From the NCBI GenBank assembly GCA_964569185.1, contig CAZMTP010000002.1, positions 9,329-73,328 on the forward strand: DNA of 64,000 nt, read 5' to 3'. Within the stretch, counting starts at the first letter, position 1; every line of letters begins with the position of its first letter. Source of the stretch: DATIJP01 sp964569185 (lineage in GTDB: Bacteria; Chlamydiota; Chlamydiia; Chlamydiales; Rhabdochlamydiaceae). This document shows positions 1 to 8,607 of the stretch, piece by piece. The notes below the pieces were generated by a model. The model had not been told where the DNA came from. It ran no database searches and worked only from the letters and a program-made list of their open reading frames with translations. Made by a program: the position numbers and the translations under genes.

Positions 1-2
1 CT

Positions 3-191
3 GAAATTTTGAGATGTGAGGCGGAGTTAGCAAGAGAGAATAAACAAAATCAACAGGCGAATAATATGGAAAATGAAGCATTACGCTTGCTTGATGAGCT
101 TTTAAAATCTCAAGAAGGATTAAAACCTTATCTTTTAGATCGTGTAAAAAAATGTAATTATGAAATAAGTAAAACAGCCGTGAGGTCATGA
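3..191 (+). CDS. C-terminal end of an unidentified protein (5' end outside window)
   Basis: The reading frame is open from the first complete codon of the window to a TGA at 189-191, so this is probably the last 62 or so residues of a gene that begins upstream. The visible part is hydrophilic, rich in Glu, Lys and Asn, and looks helical. It overlaps the start of the VWA gene by four bases (ATGA), which suggests co-transcription and coupled translation. A start at the internal ATG at 66 would give a 42-residue protein, but the open frame running off the edge makes a partial gene more likely. I do not recognise a family. Confidence 0.45.
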   Translation, partial: EILRCEAELARENKQNQQANNMENEALRLLDELLKSQEGLKPYLLDRVKKCNYEISKTAVRS

Positions 192-2110
192 AAGCAACGA
201 AGCTGAGAAGATTCCTCTTTTTAGGGTGTATTGTTTTTTCTGTGCTGATTCATGGGGGATTGCTGTTCATTTTTTTCAAGACGCCTTTCTTTTTACGCCA
301 AAAGCTCAGTAGCTTTTGGTTCAAATCTAATGACAAACCAGATCTGCTTGTATCAAGCGACCAGAAAGATTTGCCGGGGAAAATCAATCGCGTTCTTGAA
401 GAATCTTTTAATCATGTCGTGGCTGCTAATGCCCAGCGCCCCAAAGTAATAGAATTGAAAGAAGAGGAAATGGCCTATATTGGAATTGAAGAGGCACCAC
501 CTGAGGGCAGAACAGATCATGAAGAGCTCTTTGAAAAAGAAACAGCAGAGGGGTTAGAAGATCTACTTGAGGCCCCGCACGAGCCACAAGATTCTGAAAC
601 TGCAAAGCAGCAAGAGCTCATAGAAGCTTCTGCAGAAGGTTTTGCAAGCATGGAGGAAGAGCCGCTTTTTGATCTCAATCCAGAAAAAGATCCTTTTGTG
701 GGTGTAACCTTTAAACAATCTGAAGAGTTAGATTTTGCAGAGGAGCTTAGAACATTAGATAAATCTACAAATGCAAAAGAGATCGTCGATGATTTTTCTA
801 TTTCTGGGCCGCGCCAATCTTCTCAAATACCGGCTACACGTGAGCGAAAAAAGACGCCGCATTTATCGCAATTTTTAAAAGATAATTATAGTGCGGTGCA
901 GCCCGCTGAAGAAGAAGCAGAAATTGCTTATGAAGAGGTCCCGGCCTCCAAACCTGCTTATGTACTGACAAATCCTGGGGAATATCTGCGTGAAGAATGG
1001 ATAAATAAATCGATTGCAGAATCAAAACTTCCCGATATGGAATATTATGGACTGTCTGAAATTGCCAGTTCTATTCTTTGGGAAGAAGAGATTCATGTTG
1101 ATGTTTCTTACATTTCTGACCCTGAAGAGCATAAATATATCTTTTCTCTGACTGTTAATCCTGATTTCGATCTTGAAACAGAGCCACTGCAGCAAAACTT
1201 CTACTTTATCATCGATCGTTCCAATTCAATTAAAAAGGCCCGCTTTGATGGCTTTAAGCGCGCTGTCCAAAGAGCCTTATCCGGCCTGCAGGAAGGGGAT
1301 AAATTTAACATTTATATTTTAGATAAGTCCATTTCTCGGTTAAGTGAAAAGAATCTTTTTGTTTCTACAAAAAACATTAAATTGGCTGAAGAATTTTTAG
1401 AAAAAGAAAATTATAAACCCTTCTTTTCTGGAAATGACCTTTATGATTCTTTAGAGAGGCTCTTTTCATTCACTCGAAACTCTGAAGAGCTGCATTCCGC
1501 GATCTTGATCTCTGATGGCAATACTCTTTTAAGCTCATCCAAACAGAAAAAGGCAATTCTGGATTGGTCAGAGAAAAACCAGGGCAATATCAATCTTTAT
1601 ACGGCCACCTCTGGACAGGGCAACAATCTAGTTCTCTTAGACCTGCTCAGTTATACGACTTCTGGAAAATTTCTCTATTCCGATACTAATGCTTCTTTTC
1701 CAAGGAAGTTGGTTAAGTTGGTTAAAGATCTTCATGATCCGATCGTCAAAGAGGTCACCATTGATGCAGTGGCTACAGATCCTGGAAATCATATACATAT
1801 CTATCCTTCAAAAACAGTACTCTCCCCGCTTTATATTAAAAAACCGCTTGTGGTGGTGGGCACCATCGATGATCTGGATGATTTTACTCTATATATTCAG
1901 GGAAAGAATCGCGGCCGCTGGCTACATATTAAGAAAACGATCTCATTTCAAGAGGCTATTAAGGGGGGACGCTCTTTGGAAAAATTGTGGGCTCAAGCGC
2001 AAGCGAATGTCTGCTATGAGCAGTTTTTAAAAGAAGGGAAGACGGCTCATCTCAAAGAAGCAAAAAAGATTTTGACTCCCTATAAAGCAACGATCTGTCT
2101 CGACCAGTAA
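188..2110 (+). CDS. Membrane-anchored VWA-domain protein
   Basis: This 640-residue protein has a short basic N-terminus and one strong membrane segment (about residues 9-30). A very acidic, Glu-rich low-complexity region follows (about 85-260), then a von Willebrand factor A domain (about 335-530). The metal-ion-dependent adhesion site is visible as D343-R-S345-N-S347, with a second acidic site at D443-G444. The N-terminus resembles TonB/TolA-like anchors, so the VWA domain probably lies in the periplasm and mediates metal-dependent protein contacts. Its exact role is unknown. The start overlaps the preceding gene by four bases and rsmD follows after two bases, so it sits in a plus-strand operon with rsmD, coaD and the cold-shock gene. 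Confidence 0.75.
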   Translation: MKATKLRRFLFLGCIVFSVLIHGGLLFIFFKTPFFLRQKLSSFWFKSNDKPDLLVSSDQKDLPGKINRVLEESFNHVVAANAQRPKVIELKEEEMAYIGIEEAPPEGRTDHEELFEKETAEGLEDLLEAPHEPQDSETAKQQELIEASAEGFASMEEEPLFDLNPEKDPFVGVTFKQSEELDFAEELRTLDKSTNAKEIVDDFSISGPRQSSQIPATRERKKTPHLSQFLKDNYSAVQPAEEEAEIAYEEVPASKPAYVLTNPGEYLREEWINKSIAESKLPDMEYYGLSEIASSILWEEEIHVDVSYISDPEEHKYIFSLTVNPDFDLETEPLQQNFYFIIDRSNSIKKARFDGFKRAVQRALSGLQEGDKFNIYILDKSISRLSEKNLFVSTKNIKLAEEFLEKENYKPFFSGNDLYDSLERLFSFTRNSEELHSAILISDGNTLLSSSKQKKAILDWSEKNQGNINLYTATSGQGNNLVLLDLLSYTTSGKFLYSDTNASFPRKLVKLVKDLHDPIVKEVTIDAVATDPGNHIHIYPSKTVLSPLYIKKPLVVVGTIDDLDDFTLYIQGKNRGRWLHIKKTISFQEAIKGGRSLEKLWAQAQANVCYEQFLKEGKTAHLKEAKKILTPYKATICLDQ

Positions 2111-2112
2111 TA

Positions 2113-2688
2113 ATGAGCCTATTGAGAATTATTGGCGGCAGATTTAAAAGCCGCTTGATTAAGACTCCCAAATCTACAGTGACTAGGCCGACGTCCAGTT
2201 TGGTAAGAAAAGCGTTTTTTGATATCTGCCGCAATGAGGTGATAGAGTGCCACTTTCTTGATCTTTATGCGGGCAGTGGCGCTATGGGCATAGAGGCTTT
2301 GAGCCGAGGGGCAGCCCAATCCACCTTTGTTGAAACTAATAGGCAGGCCCTTCATTGTATTAAAGAGAATCTCAAACTATTAGAGATAGAAAAAGAGGCG
2401 GTAATCCTCATGAAAGAAGCGCTAGCAGCCCTAAAAAGTTTCAAAAAAGCCGGTACCTCTTTTGACCTTATCTATATAGATCCGCCTTATCATTTGGATC
2501 CTCTTCCTATACTTCAATGTTTAGACGATTTTTCCGTCAGTGAGAGAGGAATGACCATTTTTTTAGAAGAAAAGGCGCCCTCTAAAGTAAAAACAAAAAA
2601 AGAGCTGTTTCAACATCTTCATTGGGTGCAAGAGAGAAAGTTTGGGACAACGGTCTTGAATCAATTTGATCTAATACCTAATAAGTAG
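2113..2688 (+). CDS. rsmD: 16S rRNA (guanine966-N2)-methyltransferase RsmD
   Basis: RsmD methylates G966 of 16S rRNA in the small ribosomal subunit using S-adenosylmethionine. The 191-residue length is normal for the family. It opens with the typical LRIIGGRFKSR segment (residues 3-13), has the SAM-binding motif FLDLYAGSGAMGIEALSRGA near residues 52-71, and carries the catalytic DPPY motif near residue 124. It starts two bases after the VWA gene stop, and coaD follows after three bases. rsmD-coaD adjacency is common in bacteria and supports both calls. C. trachomatis has the homologue as CT487 (from memory). Confidence 0.93.
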   Translation: MSLLRIIGGRFKSRLIKTPKSTVTRPTSSLVRKAFFDICRNEVIECHFLDLYAGSGAMGIEALSRGAAQSTFVETNRQALHCIKENLKLLEIEKEAVILMKEALAALKSFKKAGTSFDLIYIDPPYHLDPLPILQCLDDFSVSERGMTIFLEEKAPSKVKTKKELFQHLHWVQERKFGTTVLNQFDLIPNK

Positions 2689-2691
2689 AGT

Positions 2692-3174
2692 ATGGTTAAA
2701 GCACTATTTTCAGGGACTTTCGACCCTCCCACCCTTGGGCATCAAAATATTATAGAAAAAGCAGCCCATATCTTTGATGAGCTGATTGTCGCTATAGGTG
2801 TGAATCCTGCCAAAAGAGAGAACTTACTGCCAAAAACAGAGCGGATCAAGCTGTTAAAAAAATTCAACTCTCCATTTTCTAACGTGGAGGTGGTCGATTT
2901 TCATGGAGCTGCAGCAGAATTTGCTAAAAAGTTAAAGGTAGATTGTATTGTGCGTGGGCTCAGATCTTTTTCAGACATCTCTCAAGAAATGCAGATGGCC
3001 ATGATGAATCGGAAACTCACAGGAATTGAAACTGTTTTTCTTTTACCAGATGAAAAATATGGTTCCATCAGTTCTTCTCTCATCCGCGAGCTTGCTTTTT
3101 ATCAGGTGAATCTTAGAGAATTTGTTTCTAAACAAGTGGAAGAAGCGCTTTATAAACTTAAAAAACCCCTTTAG
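2692..3174 (+). CDS. coaD: Phosphopantetheine adenylyltransferase
   Basis: CoaD transfers AMP from ATP to 4'-phosphopantetheine, the penultimate step of coenzyme A synthesis in the cytoplasm. At 160 residues it has the standard length. The nucleotidyltransferase signature is complete: FSGTFDPPTLGHQNII (residues 6-21), with the HxGH-type histidine in TLGH. The IVRGLRSFSD segment near residue 85 and the C-terminal ISSSLIRELA motif near residue 125 are also present. It lies three bases after rsmD and directly before a cold-shock gene. I see no truncation or unusual residue. Confidence 0.95.
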   Translation: MVKALFSGTFDPPTLGHQNIIEKAAHIFDELIVAIGVNPAKRENLLPKTERIKLLKKFNSPFSNVEVVDFHGAAAEFAKKLKVDCIVRGLRSFSDISQEMQMAMMNRKLTGIETVFLLPDEKYGSISSSLIRELAFYQVNLREFVSKQVEEALYKLKKPL

Positions 3175-3183
3175 CGAGTGAAG

Positions 3184-3393
3184 ATGGAACGAGGGACAGT
3201 GAAATGGTTCGAGGAGCAGAAAGGGTACGGGTTTATTATTTCTGATATTGGAGGAAAGGAATTTTTTGTCCATTCATCCAATGTGAACACTCTCAGTAAA
3301 ACTCTAGAAAAAGGAGAGAGGGTGGAATTTGAAATCGGTGAAGGGCCCAAAGGGTCTATTGCTATTAATGTCTCTACATTATCTGAAGGATAG
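3184..3393 (+). CDS. Cold-shock domain (CspA-family) protein
   Basis: This is a 69-residue single-domain cold-shock protein, an OB-fold that binds single-stranded RNA or DNA and acts as an RNA chaperone. The RNP1 motif appears as KGYGFI (about residues 15-20 from this start) and RNP2 as EFFVHSS (about 27-33). GTVKWF at the N-terminus is typical. A GTG at 3178 is also in frame, but the ATG at 3184 gives the usual family start. The coaD stop is nine bases upstream, so it is probably co-transcribed with coaD. It converges on the outer-membrane protein gene with only four bases between stop codons. Confidence 0.88.
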   Translation: MERGTVKWFEEQKGYGFIISDIGGKEFFVHSSNVNTLSKTLEKGERVEFEIGEGPKGSIAINVSTLSEG

Positions 3394-3397
3394 ATTT

Positions 3398-3997
3398 CTA
3401 ATCCCTACATCCTAGACGGAAACCTAGTCCAAGGCCAATGGCCCATCCGCCTAAATTAGCATTATGGCGCGTGATGACCAGGCCATGTTTTTCGTGAAAA
3501 CCCACATGGGTATAGGTATAATCGGTAAAAAGATCGAGAAAAAACCAGCTTCCGAAGTTACGGATGGCACCTGCTTTTAACATTCCGCCCCAGCCCCAAT
3601 TTGTGCTATGTTTTACAACAAAATCAGAATCGTCGTGGATGTGCACATAGGTTCCTAACGCGCCAATGCCTAAGTAAAAATCCCAACATTCCCAAGGATA
3701 AAAATATTTAAAACCGACGCCTACAGGAATAAAATAGATATTTGTATGATCTTTTAAACCGATGGAGTGGCCCGATTTAATAAAAAAGTCGCCACTCACC
3801 CAGGTATAAAAATTGCACCAAGTTTGCACGGAGACTTCTGCGCCATAAATTCCAGAACTACCATAGACGCGGCGAAATAGGGTGCTTTCAGGATGGAAAT
3901 AGCCAGCTTTGAGCTCTGTGAGCACCTCAGTCGCTTGCAAATTTGAAATCACAAAAAAGACAGGGAGAGTCGTAAAGAGCGCAAAAAACTTTTTCAT
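3398..3997 (-). CDS. Predicted small outer-membrane beta-barrel protein
   Basis: I chose the ATG at 3997, which gives 199 residues beginning with a clear signal peptide (MKKFFALFTTLPVFFVISN, cleavage near QA-TE). A frame extension to 4042 has no signal-like start. The mature part is rich in aromatic residues and glycine, with alternating hydrophobic strands such as YTWVSGDFFI and WAIGLGLGFRLG at the C-terminus, typical of an 8-strand-type outer-membrane barrel. No enzyme motif is visible. It lies 49 bases downstream of murI at the end of the Tol-Pal gene run, so it may be co-expressed with that envelope operon. Function is unknown. Confidence 0.7.
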   Translation of the reverse strand: MKKFFALFTTLPVFFVISNLQATEVLTELKAGYFHPESTLFRRVYGSSGIYGAEVSVQTWCNFYTWVSGDFFIKSGHSIGLKDHTNIYFIPVGVGFKYFYPWECWDFYLGIGALGTYVHIHDDSDFVVKHSTNWGWGGMLKAGAIRNFGSWFFLDLFTDYTYTHVGFHEKHGLVITRHNANLGGWAIGLGLGFRLGCRD

Positions 3998-4046
3998 AAC
4001 CACCGTTTTCTCACCAGAGTACTCTAATTTTGAAATTTGCACAAAT

Positions 4047-4826
4047 CTATTTTTGGGCCTGCTTGGTGAAAAAAGCTACGGCTATCTGAAATTGGGGCGT
4101 ATGCTTTGATGCAAAAAATTGACAGGAACCAGCGACCTGCTGAGCATTTAAAAGCTGATGCTTCAAAAGGAAGTTGTGAACAGTAGATGCAAAAAGTTGT
4201 GCCGGATCGATGAGCATGACAGATGCGCCCAATTCTTCTTTAATAAGATGTTGAAGCAGAGGATAATGGGTACTTCCGAGTAGAACAGAGTCAATCTGGC
4301 AGCCTTGCAAGCTTTTAAGCGTGTCATGTACTGCTTGTTTTGCGATTGGGTGGTCTATTTTTCCTTCTTCGATAAGGGGAACAAAGAGAGGACAAGCAAT
4401 CGGAAATAGTTCAGCAGACATCTGTTTTTTAATCCGCTGCTGATAGATGCCAGAATCGATCGTGGCTTTTGTTGCTAAAATAGCGATCCGCTTATTTGTA
4501 TGATGGATGAGTTCTTCTAAGGTTGGTTGAATGATTCCCAATATTGGAATAGATGAAAGATTTTGGACAGGTGCCAGTGCCTGTGCAGAAGCTGTGTGGC
4601 AAGCCATGACAATCAGTTTCACTTTTTTTTCTTCAAAAAAAGTGATAATGGCTTTTACCCGCTCAATGAGATAGGCCTGATTTTTTTCTCCGTAAGGGAG
4701 ATGTGCTATATCTGCAAAATAGAGAAAATTCTCATGGGGAAGAATTTTAACAAGCTCCTTCAAGACCGTGAGGCCGCCGAGTCCAGAATCAAATACACCG
4801 ATGGGATTGTCACTATTTGGTATCAT
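4047..4826 (-). CDS. murI: Glutamate racemase homologue with a catalytic Cys-to-Ser change
   Basis: MurI interconverts L- and D-glutamate for peptidoglycan synthesis, using two cysteines as acid/base. This 259-residue protein has normal family length, the N-terminal GVFDSGLGGLTV motif (D13, S14) and a first catalytic cysteine, C76, in ACHTASA. The family normally has ACNTASA here, so the substrate-contacting Asn is His. The second motif, normally LGCTHYP, reads LGSTHYP, so the second catalytic cysteine is Ser185 (codon AGT at 4272-4274). The following His187 is kept. Known two-base chemistry predicts weak or no racemisation, or a changed substrate. The gene overlaps the LysM gene by 14 bases and is the last but one gene of the envelope run. 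Confidence 0.85.
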   Translation of the reverse strand: MIPNSDNPIGVFDSGLGGLTVLKELVKILPHENFLYFADIAHLPYGEKNQAYLIERVKAIITFFEEKKVKLIVMACHTASAQALAPVQNLSSIPILGIIQPTLEELIHHTNKRIAILATKATIDSGIYQQRIKKQMSAELFPIACPLFVPLIEEGKIDHPIAKQAVHDTLKSLQGCQIDSVLLGSTHYPLLQHLIKEELGASVMLIDPAQLFASTVHNFLLKHQLLNAQQVAGSCQFFASKHTPQFQIAVAFFTKQAQK

Positions 4827-5439
4827 GAGGGATTTTTAGTTCTTGACCGATCATGATGGTGTCACTATTGAGCCCGTTAACTTTTTTGATCAGATCAATT
4901 GTACTATTGTGCTGCCGCGCAATTTTCTCTAAAGAGTCCCCAGAGCGCACCTTGTAAGTTTTAGAAGAAGAAGGCTCTTGCATCGCTTTTGAAAGGGAAG
5001 AGAGGGTTCCTTTCAGTTTGGCTACTTCGTTTAGCACATCGCTTTGGTGGGTAATCTGTTTCTCACAAGAAAGTAGTTTTTCCCTGGCTTGCATTAGAGA
5101 CGAATTGCTCTGATTTGCATAGGAAACCAGCTCTTTGAGCTCCTCTTTCATTTTGACTAGGGCTCTTTCCAGTTCGGCGACTCTTCTTTCCAGTTTTGCA
5201 TCATTGATTTTATGGCTTACATCTGTGGTCTTAGATACCGAGACCTTATCCAGTTTTTCATCTAGAAGCTGAAACTCCATTTCATGGTGCTTAGTTTGCT
5301 GCTTTAAATCTACAATTTCAGACCGAAGCTCTGCGATCACATAATCGGTTTCGCTTTGGTCGCGCATGCCCATCATAAATTGAGGGCCGCAACTCGAAAA
5401 AAGCAGCAGTAGACTGCCAAGAAGACTAATCTTTTTCAT
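4813..5439 (-). CDS. LysM-domain lipoprotein with coiled coil
   Basis: This 208-residue protein begins with a lipoprotein signal peptide (MKKISLLGSLLLLFSSC; lipobox Cys17). A long heptad-like coiled coil occupies about residues 33-140. A single C-terminal LysM domain (about 160-205) starts TYKVRSGDSLEKIA and ends GQELKIP. LysM binds the glycan of peptidoglycan, so the protein probably tethers the membrane to the cell wall. It overlaps pal by 14 bases and murI by 14 bases, so translation is likely coupled. C. trachomatis has a LysM protein (CT601, from memory) directly after pal, which supports orthology. Confidence 0.85.
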   Translation of the reverse strand: MKKISLLGSLLLLFSSCGPQFMMGMRDQSETDYVIAELRSEIVDLKQQTKHHEMEFQLLDEKLDKVSVSKTTDVSHKINDAKLERRVAELERALVKMKEELKELVSYANQSNSSLMQAREKLLSCEKQITHQSDVLNEVAKLKGTLSSLSKAMQEPSSSKTYKVRSGDSLEKIARQHNSTIDLIKKVNGLNSDTIMIGQELKIPHDTK

Positions 5440-6076
5440 AGATTCTAAATTCTACACGTCGATTTTTTGACCAGGCCGCTTGATTGTGGCTTTCATCGGC
5501 CGGTTTTTCTTTTCCAAAGGAAATGGTATGGATCCGATTAGGATCAATCCCTCTTTGTACAATGAGTGTGCGCACATAATTAGCCCTTCGTGTTCCTAAA
5601 GCCAAATTGTATGCTTCGGATGCTCTTTCATCGCAGTGGCCTTCGATGGAAACGTAAACTTTATGGTGGTCTTTCAAATAAGAGGCAATGCCATCGACAA
5701 TTTTGAAATATTCTGCCTTGCGGATCATGTAGTCATCTGTGTTAAAAAATACATTCTGGAAAATTTTTGCAAGATCGGCCACTGCTTCACGAAATTTGTC
5801 CAATGTAGGCAGACCGCTTCCAGGTTCTCCTGGAATATCTCTGGGTTGTGCAATCGCAAGCTCTGAGAACTGGGTTTGCAGATCCTCATCTTGCAGGGGA
5901 ATGAAATCTTCGTCTTGGGGACCATAGAGTCCTTCACTGGCAAGAGCGGCATCAGGATTATCTCCCCATAAATGGTTCATTTTTGACTCCATAGAGGAAT
6001 GGCCTCCCTGATGGCGATTGCAGCTTGATAAGATGAGCATTGTGATTGCGCTAGTAAATAGCATCCAATTTTTCAT
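5426..6076 (-). CDS. pal: Peptidoglycan-associated lipoprotein Pal
   Basis: Pal is the outer-membrane lipoprotein of the Tol-Pal system, which binds peptidoglycan and TolB and keeps the envelope layers together during division. The 216-residue product has a lipoprotein signal peptide ending in LSSC (Cys19). An Asp/Glu-rich linker follows, then a C-terminal OmpA-like domain (about 110-214). The peptidoglycan-binding signature is clear: EGHCDERASEAYNLALGTRR, then the NRRVEFRI end. It lies 16 bases after tolB, as in other bacteria with this operon. Confidence 0.93.
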   Translation of the reverse strand: MKNWMLFTSAITMLILSSCNRHQGGHSSMESKMNHLWGDNPDAALASEGLYGPQDEDFIPLQDEDLQTQFSELAIAQPRDIPGEPGSGLPTLDKFREAVADLAKIFQNVFFNTDDYMIRKAEYFKIVDGIASYLKDHHKVYVSIEGHCDERASEAYNLALGTRRANYVRTLIVQRGIDPNRIHTISFGKEKPADESHNQAAWSKNRRVEFRIYEKD

Positions 6077-6092
6077 AAATTTTTATTCCTCT

Positions 6093-7451
6093 TTAACGTA
6101 TTCCCCATGTGGGGTAATGTTTTTTTCCAGGCCCGCGGGTGATTTTGACCGCTTCGGGCTGATTTAAATTCACAATGTATAGTTCCGAAGAGTTGGGATC
6201 TGTCGAATTAAATACAATGTGCAAACTGTCAGGCGCCCAGCACGGGTTTTCTTTATTTCCTGGGCCGAATGTGAGTTGGGTCTCTTCTTTGGTCTCAAAA
6301 TCATAAATCCATATCTGCCGTATATCTTTTGTTTTAGCACTGAAAGCTAATTTAGTTCCATCGGGCGACCAGGCGGGACAGATATTTTCCCTATTTTGCT
6401 TTGTGATCATGACCGGCTCAGAGCGGTGCAATCCAGGAGTGGCAGGAATGATGTAAATGCGCGGCGAACCATTTTGGTCTGAAACAAAGGCGACCTTTGA
6501 GCCATCTGGACTAAATGTAGGAGAGGCTTGGGTCGCTTTGGGAGAGGAGTAAAGTTGCATGGGTTTATCGATCAGTTGACCTTCTGCATTAATTTGTTGG
6601 ACAAAAAGATCGGCCTTGCCCGATGCATCACAAATAAAGGCAATTTTATCTCGCTTTGGAGAGATGGCTGGGAGTAGCTGGTTGCCTCTTAAATCGATGA
6701 TTCGTTTTCCTGTCCTTTCTTTCACTGAACTTTGATAGATTTTAGGTTGACCGATTTTATAGGAGACGTAGATAAAGCGGTCTTTTCCAAAATAGGGATG
6801 TGGAGGCAGCAGGACAGGTGTGATGGAATAGCTCCCTTCATGCGTCACCTGCTTTTCATTCCCTCCATCAAAATCACACTCCCAGATTTCAGATTGCCAG
6901 CTGCTCTTTTCACCCGCAGAGCGACTCTTCTGTTTAGAATATAGAATGCGTGTACCCGCCACGCCCATCACATTAAAAAGTTCTTTTTGAATCGAATCTG
7001 CAAGGCGGTGTAATAGCCGGCGGTCTTGGCTCAAATCGCCTGTCAATATGATGTCTTTAAACTGTTTAAGAGACCCTTTTCTAGAAGAATAGACGTAGCA
7101 ATGAAACTGGCTCTGGACAAGAAAAGGTTTTACCACAAAGGCCATTTTGCTTTTGTCCCAAAATTCGTGCTTAAAGGCCAGATGCGGATTTTTTTCTTCT
7201 AATGCTTTTTCTAAGTCCTCTCGGGGGGCGGCAACCTTTGTGAAACCATTGTGATTGAGATCAAAATGGAGAATTTCTGATAGTTTTTTCAAATAATCGG
7301 CGTTAAGCGGGCTACTTGCGTCCTGTATTCTGCCCAAATAGAGCGGCGCAAGCGCTTCTTGAGTATGGAGATGCACACGGATCTCATTTTCTTCAGCGTT
7401 AAGTTGCCATCCAAGGAAGAGCAACAAAATAGATAAGAGTTTTGGAATCAT
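6093..7451 (-). CDS. tolB: Tol-Pal system beta-propeller protein TolB
   Basis: TolB is a periplasmic protein that links Pal to the inner-membrane TolQRA motor. The product has 452 residues, close to the usual 430. A signal peptide (about residues 1-19) precedes an alpha/beta N-terminal domain. From about residue 200, WD40-like PD40 repeats form the six-bladed propeller, seen as repeated SPDGSKVAFVSD, SPDGTKLAFSAK and APDSLHIVFNST motifs. The C-terminus reads HYPTWGIR. The start overlaps the tolA-like stop by four bases. The N-terminal domain is less conserved than the propeller. Confidence 0.93.
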   Translation of the reverse strand: MIPKLLSILLLFLGWQLNAEENEIRVHLHTQEALAPLYLGRIQDASSPLNADYLKKLSEILHFDLNHNGFTKVAAPREDLEKALEEKNPHLAFKHEFWDKSKMAFVVKPFLVQSQFHCYVYSSRKGSLKQFKDIILTGDLSQDRRLLHRLADSIQKELFNVMGVAGTRILYSKQKSRSAGEKSSWQSEIWECDFDGGNEKQVTHEGSYSITPVLLPPHPYFGKDRFIYVSYKIGQPKIYQSSVKERTGKRIIDLRGNQLLPAISPKRDKIAFICDASGKADLFVQQINAEGQLIDKPMQLYSSPKATQASPTFSPDGSKVAFVSDQNGSPRIYIIPATPGLHRSEPVMITKQNRENICPAWSPDGTKLAFSAKTKDIRQIWIYDFETKEETQLTFGPGNKENPCWAPDSLHIVFNSTDPNSSELYIVNLNQPEAVKITRGPGKKHYPTWGIR

Positions 7452-8161
7452 ACGTCGTTACAAAAAGTCAAAATAAAGGTTTTTCGAGTTTCCTTACCAT
7501 TTAACGGTGGAAATTTTATAAGTTGCAGATTTTTTTCTAAATAATTTCTATTTTTTACACTCTCTGATGAGACTACTTTAAGTTTTAACACCATTCCTTC
7601 CTTATTGAGAGTCAGTTCGATTTTCACTTCGCCTAATTCTGGGAGATCTAAAGAGTTTCTCAAGCAGCTAATTAAAGAGTCTTGATATGTGAAATCTTCC
7701 TGATCAGGGCTATTATCATCGCTCATTTCTCTTATCGCGTCAATTTTTAATGGTTTGATCCATTTTGGCGCTTCGGCCTGTTTTAACGGTATATCTTTAT
7801 CTCGCTTCTGATCAATTTTCGCAATGGTTTCTTCAAGTTCTTGTAAAAGATGGGACACATTGGGGTCAACTTTCTGTTTTTTTTTCTCTTCTATAGGCTG
7901 TTTTTTCTTCACAGGGCTATTTTTTGCAATAACGGTTGGTTTTGACTCTTTTTTCGGGGGCTGTTTTGCAGGAGCGGTCTTTTGTGCAGGACGTTGCGGT
8001 CTTGAAGAATGTGCTACTTGCTTTTTCTCTTGCATAGGGGGAGCGGCGACCACAGTTTTCACGCGTAAATGCTTTTTTTCCTTTTTCATATCGGCGCTGA
8101 TCATGAAATAGAGAAGGGCGACCATATGGATTGCGAATACGGCCGTGAATATCCTACGCAT
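7448..8161 (-). CDS. TolA/TonB-like energy-transducing protein
   Basis: The 237-residue protein has one N-terminal membrane helix (about residues 5-23) and a long Lys/Pro/Gln-rich region (about 30-125) able to span the periplasm. A compact C-terminal domain (about 155-237) resembles TonB/TolA C-terminal domains, with an EVKIELTLNKEGMVLKL strand pair. It sits between exbD/tolR and tolB, exactly where TolA lies in Tol operons, and probably couples the ExbB/ExbD motor to TolB-Pal. Sequence similarity to proteobacterial TolA is weak, so the call rests on architecture and position. C. trachomatis has an unnamed gene at this position (CT598, from memory). Confidence 0.8.
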   Translation of the reverse strand: MRRIFTAVFAIHMVALLYFMISADMKKEKKHLRVKTVVAAPPMQEKKQVAHSSRPQRPAQKTAPAKQPPKKESKPTVIAKNSPVKKKQPIEEKKKQKVDPNVSHLLQELEETIAKIDQKRDKDIPLKQAEAPKWIKPLKIDAIREMSDDNSPDQEDFTYQDSLISCLRNSLDLPELGEVKIELTLNKEGMVLKLKVVSSESVKNRNYLEKNLQLIKFPPLNGKETRKTFILTFCNDV

Positions 8162-8164
8162 TCA

Positions 8165-8599
8165 CTATCCTCCTGGCTGCAAAATGACATCCAGTTCTTC
8201 AAATCCAGCTGCTTCGGCACAATTTTTAATCGTCTGATAGGTGCCAAAGTGGGCTTTTTTATCATGGAATAATTTAATAGAGAGACGCGGATTTTGCCGC
8301 CTAGCATTCTGTAATATTTTAAATAGCTCCTCACTACGCACCAGTTTTGAATGAAGCCAGATCGAATTATCGGGATGCACATAGAGCATGAGAGCATTTT
8401 CCTGCTGCAGTGATGGGTGCTGTTTATTTTCATGCGCTGCAGAAGGAGCCAGCGCGACGCGGTCTATATCTAGCATAGGGGCAACGACGATAAACATGAT
8501 CAACACCACAAAGACCACATCAATCAAAGGGGTAAGATTGATCATCCCCGCTTCTTCAGCGCTGACATCTTGTTGGGGCAGTCTCGATTTTCCGCGCAT
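8165..8599 (-). CDS. ExbD/TolR-family proton-channel protein
   Basis: This 144-residue inner-membrane protein has a short cytoplasmic N-terminus and one transmembrane helix (about residues 20-43). The helix contains the family's essential aspartate (D27 in NLTPLIDVVFVVLIMF). The rest is a periplasmic alpha/beta domain. With the ExbB/TolQ protein it forms the proton-driven motor that powers the TolA-like protein. It starts eight bases after exbB and ends three bases before the tolA-like gene. ExbD and TolR cannot be separated by sequence alone, but the tolB-pal neighbours favour the TolR role. Confidence 0.9.
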   Translation of the reverse strand: MRGKSRLPQQDVSAEEAGMINLTPLIDVVFVVLIMFIVVAPMLDIDRVALAPSAAHENKQHPSLQQENALMLYVHPDNSIWLHSKLVRSEELFKILQNARRQNPRLSIKLFHDKKAHFGTYQTIKNCAEAAGFEELDVILQPGG

Positions 8600-8607
8600 A
8601 AATGGTG

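Noticed and set aside
834..1025. Antisense open frame in the VWA gene
   Set aside because: It is a shadow of the Glu-rich coding region, with no start signal or recognisable product.
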